From assembly GCA_038257015.1 (NCBI GenBank), contig JBBSJS010000007.1, forward strand, positions 1 through 31,193: a stretch of 31,193 bases of DNA, read 5' to 3'. The position numbers and the translations under genes were made by a program. This document shows positions 27,090 through 31,193 of the stretch, piece after piece. Each line of letters opens with the position of its first letter. The first letter of the stretch is position 1. Origin of the DNA: UBA920 sp038257015 (GTDB taxonomy: Bacteria; Patescibacteriota; Doudnabacteria; UBA920). The notes beneath the pieces were generated by a model. That model was not told the origin of the DNA, made no database searches, and saw only the letters and a list, made by a program, of their open reading frames with translations.

Positions 27090-27823
27090 CTTGAGAAACT
27101 TTTGTTTTTCAAGTTGGAGAGACGAGTTGTACTTTGTATGACCAATACGATTATCTACATGTCTCTCCAAAATATATAATTCAGATAAGATAGCTTTGAC
27201 ATTGTTCGATTCGAACAAGTTTGAATTTTTCTTATACCGGGTACGGGACTGTTTCTGTTGCACTGCAACGATAAGAGAATTGTACCCAAGGCAAGCGACG
27301 ATTCTGGGTTTGTATTTTATACGAGAAAAGTACTGTCGCTTGCCAAAAATTTCTTTACAAACGATCAAATAGTTGTGCTTAATGCACGTATAGTCAGGTG
27401 TTTGTAAAATGCAGTGGGAGTTTGAGTGTAAAAACTTAAATTTTCACTGCAAAAATAATTAGTTTACTAAGACGGTGAGAGTTGTGTTCATTCGAACGTT
27501 TATCTGTCTGTCTTAGTAGCAAGGTTACGGTAGAAGAGGTGTTTTTTAAAACGTGTCGGCGAATGTAACCTTGCAAATTTCTTTACAAACGACCAGGCCT
27601 CTGTACCTAGGTACGTTATAAAAGTTGTTTGTAAAAAGCGGTGACGAGGCAAAAGTCAGATTCTCTATGGACAATTGACAAACCGTCTCGTCACTGCACA
27701 ATCTCGCGCGAATTTTTTGCGCTAACAAGAATGTCATATTTGCGGAGGAAAAAGTTTTGATAATTTTAGACGATTTTGGTAATGTTTTTTACGAATGTTG
27801 TCTTGTCTATTCCATTATCAAAA
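27090..27823 (+). repeat. Left array of stem-loop units (candidate dual-guide RNA array)
   Basis: Eleven consecutive units, numbered by outer stem: L1 27114-27170, L2 27185-27235, L3 27239-27287, L4 27290-27344, L5 27354-27408, L6 27411-27450 (short), L7 27466-27517, L8 27519-27574, L9 27582-27635, L10 27639-27696, L11 27755-27823. The leader hairpin CTTGAGAAAC/GTTTTTCAAG (27090-27113) looks like a collapsed unit. Nearly every outer stem ends AC on its 5' arm and begins GT on its 3' arm, e.g. GGCAAGCGAC/GTCGCTTGCC. The enclosed 34-37 nt read G-N10-T, a short GT...AC hairpin, then G-N10-T again. Inner hairpins differ: GTAT/ATAC in L1, GTGC/GCAC in L5, GTTC/GAAC in L7, GTAC/GTAC in L9. L2 has linkers beginning with A, L10 has no clear inner hairpin, and L11 has a 7-nt first linker. 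Hand-read pairing, not computed. Transcription to the right is inferred from the promoter at 27054. Confidence 0.8.
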
Positions 27824-27880
27824 TTTTGGAAGAGCGATTGGGTACGTGTGCTATGCACGAAGACTAATCTGCTTCGCCAA

Positions 27881-27932
27881 ATAAAAGGCCCGTGTTCAGA
27901 AACTCAAATTTCTAAACACGGGTTAATTTTTT
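27881..27932. terminator. Bidirectional terminator between left array and transposase-like gene
   Basis: CCCGTGTTcAGAAA-CTCAAA-TTTCTaAACACGGG, a near-perfect 14-bp stem. It is followed by TTAATTTTTT on the plus strand and CCTTTTATTT on the minus strand. It would stop left-array transcripts and those of the gene at 27945-29258 arriving from the other side. Confidence 0.85.
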
Positions 27933-27944
27933 ACAAACTATTTA

Positions 27945-29258
27945 CTAGCTTGCAGAGTTTGTTGCAGACAAGGCTTTGCTTGTCTCCATCTTTGTACATT
28001 CATTATAGATATAGACAATCATTTGCGACGCTGTACGCCACAAAGCAGTTTTATGGACATGCATTGTCGATGCATCCGGGTGAAGTGCCGCCCACCGTTC
28101 CTTGTTCTGACGGAGTTTTTTGCCCCAGAAAGACTCGGGACGACGATTGGCTTGATCCGTCAGCAAATAAAGCGCTTTACGGATTTCGTCATTCCAATTG
28201 CAAACCTGACCGGTGCGACGACGCGGAAATTGTTTTTTGTCATCAACTTCTGCGTACTTACCACCTTTCATCACATGCACGCCGGCATAAGCTTTTAGGG
28301 CAGGAGCCGAGCGAAAACGCCGAATGTCCTGTATTGCAGAAATGATGCGTCCTGCGATTGCTGGACCACACCCCTCAATCGGAGCGAATATCTGCTGATA
28401 GATATCTAAATCTTTCAGCGCATTCTCCAGCTCCTTCTTCCGGGAAGCCTCTTCAGACTCCAAAGCAGAAAGAACAATGTCGTTTGCTTTCTGGCGCTTA
28501 AAGAAATCTTCGAGCTTGCCTTCAGGATACAACTCTGGGTCCGAGACATACACTTCAGAGCGAAGACGCTGATCAAGCCTTTGTCCGCAAGCAATTCTTG
28601 CTTTCATTGCCTCTTGGACTTGTCGAAACTTAATCCGCACATCAATGATCTGTTCATCACGATTTTTTATTTCGTGAAACAGTTCAGAAGTAGATTCGAA
28701 CATCTCGACCAAAAGCTTTCCGTCCTCGTCTTTGGCTTTTTCAGCCGAACCAACAACGCCGTCTTTCTCTCGATATTGCTTCAAGAGAAATCCGGGGACA
28801 CGATGGACTGTAGCATTAGGCTGCAGCGTTGCACCACGACGAGTGAGAGCGTAAGCCAACTCATCGCCAAAACCCAAACACATTACAACAGTATCATTAG
28901 GCTTTAGGCCTTCGTACTCTGATGCAACTTTCGTCGCTTTCATCCGGATTTTACCCGGAAGAATTTGCGACTCGTGAACACCGACTGCAACTTCATCTAG
29001 CTTTATTTTTTCCCACTTAACGTGATTAAAAGGAAGTGATGAAATATCTTCAGTAGGTTTTATGCACCGAAACTCGGTCGGAAAAATTCCGCGAATAAAA
29101 TCGAGTTCATCTTGATCTTCTTCCAGAAGAATCGTTACCGGCTTCTTACCACCGTAAATGATAACTTGGGTTGGGCGAGCTTCGCCTTCTTTAGTCTGCT
29201 TAACGCGAGACCGTATCCCAATAATTCGTCCTGAGTGGACATTAGTGAGTTTACTCAT
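27945..29258 (-). CDS. IS110/Transposase_20-like, TIGR-Tas-like RNA-guided protein, catalytic residues apparently lost
   Basis: 437 residues. The C-terminal part is Transposase_20-like: a helix-hairpin-helix IFAPIEGCGPAIAGRIISAI (290-309), then RRFRSAPALKAYAGVHV and a K/R-rich segment followed by NWNDEIRKALYLL (354-366). A long charged helical stretch (about 185-290) matches the coiled coil of IS110 and Nop-type proteins. The N-terminal half keeps the rough layout of the IS110 DEDD/RuvC domain (NDTVVMCLGFGDELAYALTR, RVPGFLLKQYRE, then KAKDEDGKLLVEM in place of KTDxxDAxxLAxM). I see no GIDxxK motif, the Glu is not in its usual place, and the Ser-Gly expected after AYAG is replaced by KGGK. A strong Shine-Dalgarno (AGGAGGA) lies 5-8 nt upstream. 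The gene sits between two inverted hairpin arrays and downstream of the right one in the same direction, suggesting an RNA-binding partner of array RNAs. An ordinary IS110 transposase is the alternative. Confidence 0.65.
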   Translation of the reverse strand: MSKLTNVHSGRIIGIRSRVKQTKEGEARPTQVIIYGGKKPVTILLEEDQDELDFIRGIFPTEFRCIKPTEDISSLPFNHVKWEKIKLDEVAVGVHESQILPGKIRMKATKVASEYEGLKPNDTVVMCLGFGDELAYALTRRGATLQPNATVHRVPGFLLKQYREKDGVVGSAEKAKDEDGKLLVEMFESTSELFHEIKNRDEQIIDVRIKFRQVQEAMKARIACGQRLDQRLRSEVYVSDPELYPEGKLEDFFKRQKANDIVLSALESEEASRKKELENALKDLDIYQQIFAPIEGCGPAIAGRIISAIQDIRRFRSAPALKAYAGVHVMKGGKYAEVDDKKQFPRRRTGQVCNWNDEIRKALYLLTDQANRRPESFWGKKLRQNKERWAALHPDASTMHVHKTALWRTASQMIVYIYNECTKMETSKALSATNSAS

Positions 29259-29294
29259 TTTGTTTCCTCCTAGAAACTTTTTTCAAATTTAGAC

Positions 29295-30018
29295 TAGAGC
29301 GACAAGCAAAAAATCGTAATCAAATTACACCTTACTTCCCGTCGCTCTATTTTTGCAGATAACAACTCAATCTTCGGCTTTGTAAAACATTTGGCCTTTC
29401 GTTCTCTGCTTTCGAAGTATTTTTGCAAACACACCGAAAGCAAAGGGCGAGATATTTTTATGATTGTTTTTGAACAATTCATATCTCGCCGGTTTACAGA
29501 GAACAAAGGTGCAGTCGTCTTTAAAAGACATTTTCTCCCTCGTTCTCTGTTTTTTTGAAGGACAAAATAGTCAACGTAGTTATTTACAATTACGGTCTCG
29601 TCCCCTCAAAAAAATTCCTCCTCAGGAATAGTGATTAGCCATTATGGCTTAATATTGTGCAGTGATGACACAGAGACCTAATCGTTCAATAATGAACACT
29701 TTTATTACCGTCTCATCACTGCTTTTTGCAGACAATGAATTATTCGCACTTTTGGTGCATTTCATTTCTCGTCCACAAAAAAGAAATTTGCAAGGTTACA
29801 GATTGGAATTCGTTATTTAAAAACACCTCGCCGATCGTAACCTTGCTACTAAGACAAAATGATTGCCGTTCTAACGAACATTCCTCCGATCGTCTCAGTA
29901 ATATGAAATTTTGGCAAGCGACAACAAATCGATCGTAATTAAATTACACCGCTCGACTCGTCGCTTGCCTTGGGTACAGAGCCGATCTCGTTCTAAGAAC
30001 AGACGTTAAATCGTACCC
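29295..30018 (-). repeat. Right array of stem-loop units (inverted copy of the left array)
   Basis: Twelve units numbered outward from the gene: R1 29295-29349, R2 29355-29409, R3 29407-29442 (short), R4 29446-29490 (short), R5 29496-29550, R6 29551-29614, R7 29660-29721, R8 29723-29781, R9 29790-29846, R10 29848-29899, R11 29913-29969, R12 29972-30018. Enclosed lengths of the ten full units are 35-38 nt. On the minus (transcribed) strand each full unit reads outer stem-AC, G-N10-T, inner hairpin, G-N10-T, GT-outer stem, as in the left array. Inner stems include GTAAT/ATTAC (R1), GTCTT/AAGAC (R5), GTTC/GAAC (R7, R10, R12) and GCAC/GTGC (R8); R2's is weak. Outer stems of R7-R12 match left units L10, L9, L8, L7, L4 and L3 in mirror order. 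A 45-nt stretch between R6 and R7 (29615-29659) holds two small hairpins (ATTCCT/AGGAAT, ATTAGCC/GGCTTAAT). Confidence 0.8.
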
Positions 30019-30026
30019 AACTGCGC

Positions 30027-30055
30027 ATTATAATATATTTAGCCATTTATGTCAA
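30027..30055 (-). promoter_or_regulatory. Perfect consensus promoter driving the right array
   Basis: On the minus strand TTGACA (30050-30055), exactly 17 bp, TATAAT (30027-30032). The start falls near 30020, one or two bases before the outer stem of R12, so the transcript begins with the array and can run on into the transposase-like gene. This matches the bacterial housekeeping consensus at every position of both boxes. Confidence 0.85.
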
Positions 30056-30067
30056 CTCTTTCAAAAA

Positions 30068-30076
30068 TGCTATAAT
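30068..30076 (+). promoter_or_regulatory. Extended -10 promoter of the MurE-like gene, leaderless
   Basis: TGC-TATAAT ends 6 nt before the ATG at 30083, so the predicted start coincides with the start codon. It is divergent from the array promoter; the two -10 boxes are about 40 bp apart. Confidence 0.65.
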
Positions 30077-30082
30077 ATAGCC

Positions 30083-31193
30083 ATGCTCAACACTTTAAAA
30101 AACCTTGTTCGTACTTTAGTTCCAAAATCAATATTCAAAATACTTCAACCTACTTATCATGGTCTAGTGGCTTTGATTGCAAATAATTATTTTCAGAAGC
30201 CGAGCCAAAAAATGTTTGTGATTGGTGTCACTGGAACAGCCGGCAAGTCCACGACCGTGATGATGTTGTCGCACATCTTAAACACAGCCGGACAAAAGTG
30301 TGGTTACATCACGACCGTTAGTTACAATAATGGCAACAAAGAAATTATTAACCAACACGGATTATCTATGCCCGGTGGTTGGTTATTACAAAAACAACTT
30401 AGTGAAATGGAAAACAATGGTTGTAAGTTTGCGATAGTTGAATGTACTTCAGAGGGATTGGCTCAAAATCGTCATTTGGGAATTAAGTTCCAAGCCGCAC
30501 TTTTTACCAACCTCTCCCCTGCTCACCTAGACTCTCATGGAAGTTTTGATAACTACCGAAGTGCGAAGTTAAAGTTGTTTGAAAAATTGAATGGACTGCG
30601 AACAATTATCGGTGCGAACGTTGATGATCCAAATGCTAATTACTTTTTAGCAAAGTCTGCGTCTGTAAAGTTTGGAGTGAGCGCACGAGAAGACTCATCC
30701 AAACCAGAAAACCTAAAAACATTTTTAGCAAAAAATATTTCAGTGTCAGACAAGATTGGTTTCGAACTGGAGAAAGTTAATTTTGGCTTTCACTTGCCTG
30801 GTACATTTAATGTGCTCAACGCTTTACTTGCCATCGGTATGGCTACTGAGTTAGGCGTTAGCCTGGAAACTTCCAAAAATGCTATTAATCATTTCGGCAA
30901 AATTCCTGGTCGCATGGAAAAAATTGACAACAACAGAAGCATAACTATCATTGTAGATTACGCGCCAGAACCAGAAGCTTTAAAGCAGTCTCTAATTGCT
31001 GCCAACAATTTCCCACACCAAAAACTAATTCATGTTTTTGGCGCTACCGGCGGGCATCGCGATGTCAGCAAGCGATTTGATTTTGGGAAACTCACCGCAC
31101 AGTATGCAGATACGGCGATTATCACCAACGATGATGTTTATGATTCTGATCCGAAAATTATTGCGGACAATATCGTTGAAGGAATTGAGGCGA
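30083..31193 (+). CDS. murE: MurE-like Mur ligase, N-domain short, C-terminus cut by window edge
   Basis: Open from the ATG at 30083 to the right edge (370 codons, no stop). The ATP-binding P-loop GVTGTAGKST is at about residues 48-57. MurE-type landmarks follow: TNLSPAHLDSHGSFDNYRSA with KLKLFE, FHLPGTFNVLNALLAIGMA, IPGRMEKI, IIVDYAPEPEALKQSL and GATGGHRDVSKRF. Only about 45 residues precede the P-loop, so the UDP-MurNAc-binding domain 1 of classical MurE (about 90-100 residues) is missing. The segment at the usual DNPR substrate-recognition motif reads TNDDVYDSDP, unlike the meso-diaminopimelate or standard lysine versions. It probably adds the third residue to the peptidoglycan stem peptide or acts on a related substrate. 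The first residues (LVRTLVPKSIFKILQPTYHG) may be a membrane-associating helix. Confidence 0.75.
   Translation, partial: MLNTLKNLVRTLVPKSIFKILQPTYHGLVALIANNYFQKPSQKMFVIGVTGTAGKSTTVMMLSHILNTAGQKCGYITTVSYNNGNKEIINQHGLSMPGGWLLQKQLSEMENNGCKFAIVECTSEGLAQNRHLGIKFQAALFTNLSPAHLDSHGSFDNYRSAKLKLFEKLNGLRTIIGANVDDPNANYFLAKSASVKFGVSAREDSSKPENLKTFLAKNISVSDKIGFELEKVNFGFHLPGTFNVLNALLAIGMATELGVSLETSKNAINHFGKIPGRMEKIDNNRSITIIVDYAPEPEALKQSLIAANNFPHQKLIHVFGATGGHRDVSKRFDFGKLTAQYADTAIITNDDVYDSDPKIIADNIVEGIEA

Noticed and set aside
27066..27737. Small ORFs across the left array (for example 27066-27368 and 27546-27737, minus strand)
   Set aside because: They span the stem-loop units, lack Shine-Dalgarno sites and have no plausible protein features. 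The stem periodicity explains the sequence better.
27776..28345. 189-codon plus-strand ORF
   Set aside because: It overlaps the terminator and the 3' end of the well-supported IS110-like gene in antisense, and its protein is Cys/Arg-rich without recognisable features.
27945..29258. Plain IS110 insertion sequence
   Set aside because: Not fully excluded, but the expected catalytic motifs are not visible, and the flanks are long ordered hairpin arrays with promoters rather than short element ends.
27114..30018. Hairpin arrays as integron attC sites
   Set aside because: Units are imperfect palindromes of about 50-60 nt, but the outer arms do not fit RYYYAAC/GTTRRRY, no cassette ORFs lie between them, and no integrase gene is present.
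27114..30018. CRISPR array
   Set aside because: There is no constant direct repeat: stems differ from unit to unit and no cas gene is present. Periodicity alone is not enough.

Overview
The window looks like a chromosomal segment of a Candidate Phyla Radiation (Patescibacteria/Parcubacteria-type) bacterium. The signs are moderate-to-low GC, standard genetic code, sparse Shine-Dalgarno sites with apparently leaderless starts, and long secreted beta-rich proteins (DUF2341/LamG, Peptidase_G2-like, DUF916/WxL-like, DUF5648) packed around rpoB-rpoC, ruvA and peptidoglycan genes. No rRNA or tRNA gene was seen. The taxonomic call is inference from gene style only.

Layout. Positions 1-8417 (minus strand) hold an apparent operon: a small HTH protein followed by three secreted surface proteins, the last running off the left edge. 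Positions 8710-10278 encode a secreted M11/gametolysin-like protein whose zinc-binding motif has been erased. Positions 10483-14748 form a WxL-like surface locus: two DUF916-type membrane-anchored proteins alternating with two secreted proteins that end in WxL-like beta domains. rpoC and rpoB (14954-22345) follow behind a consensus promoter and a leader of about 270 nt. Next comes a large surface protein with six DUF5648 repeats (22693-25353). Divergent from it are ruvA and a FemAB-type peptidyltransferase on the plus strand. The right edge holds the start of a MurE-like ligase.

The most unusual part is the island at 27054-30055, between the FemAB-like and MurE-like genes. A single IS110/Transposase_20-like gene (27945-29258, minus) sits between two arrays of about 11 and 12 stem-loop units. 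Nearly every unit has a 6-12 bp outer stem ending in AC/GT, a 12-nt linker, a short inner hairpin (GT...AC), a second 12-nt linker, and the returning outer stem. The stretch enclosed by the outer stem is 34-38 nt in 19 units, most often 36 or 37. Both arrays have a consensus-like promoter at the outer end pointing inward, and a bidirectional terminator lies between the left array and the gene. The arrays are inverted copies of each other: outer stems are conserved, sometimes exactly, while the 12-nt linkers have diverged.

This is the geometry of a double-guide RNA: an internal loop with a guide on each side, as in IS110 bridge RNAs, and a tandem array of paired short spacers, as in TIGR-Tas systems. 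My best interpretation is an RNA-guided system of the IS110/TIGR-Tas superfamily, possibly a distinct type, carried as a self-contained cassette. This is inference from sequence architecture and was not tested by any search or folding program.
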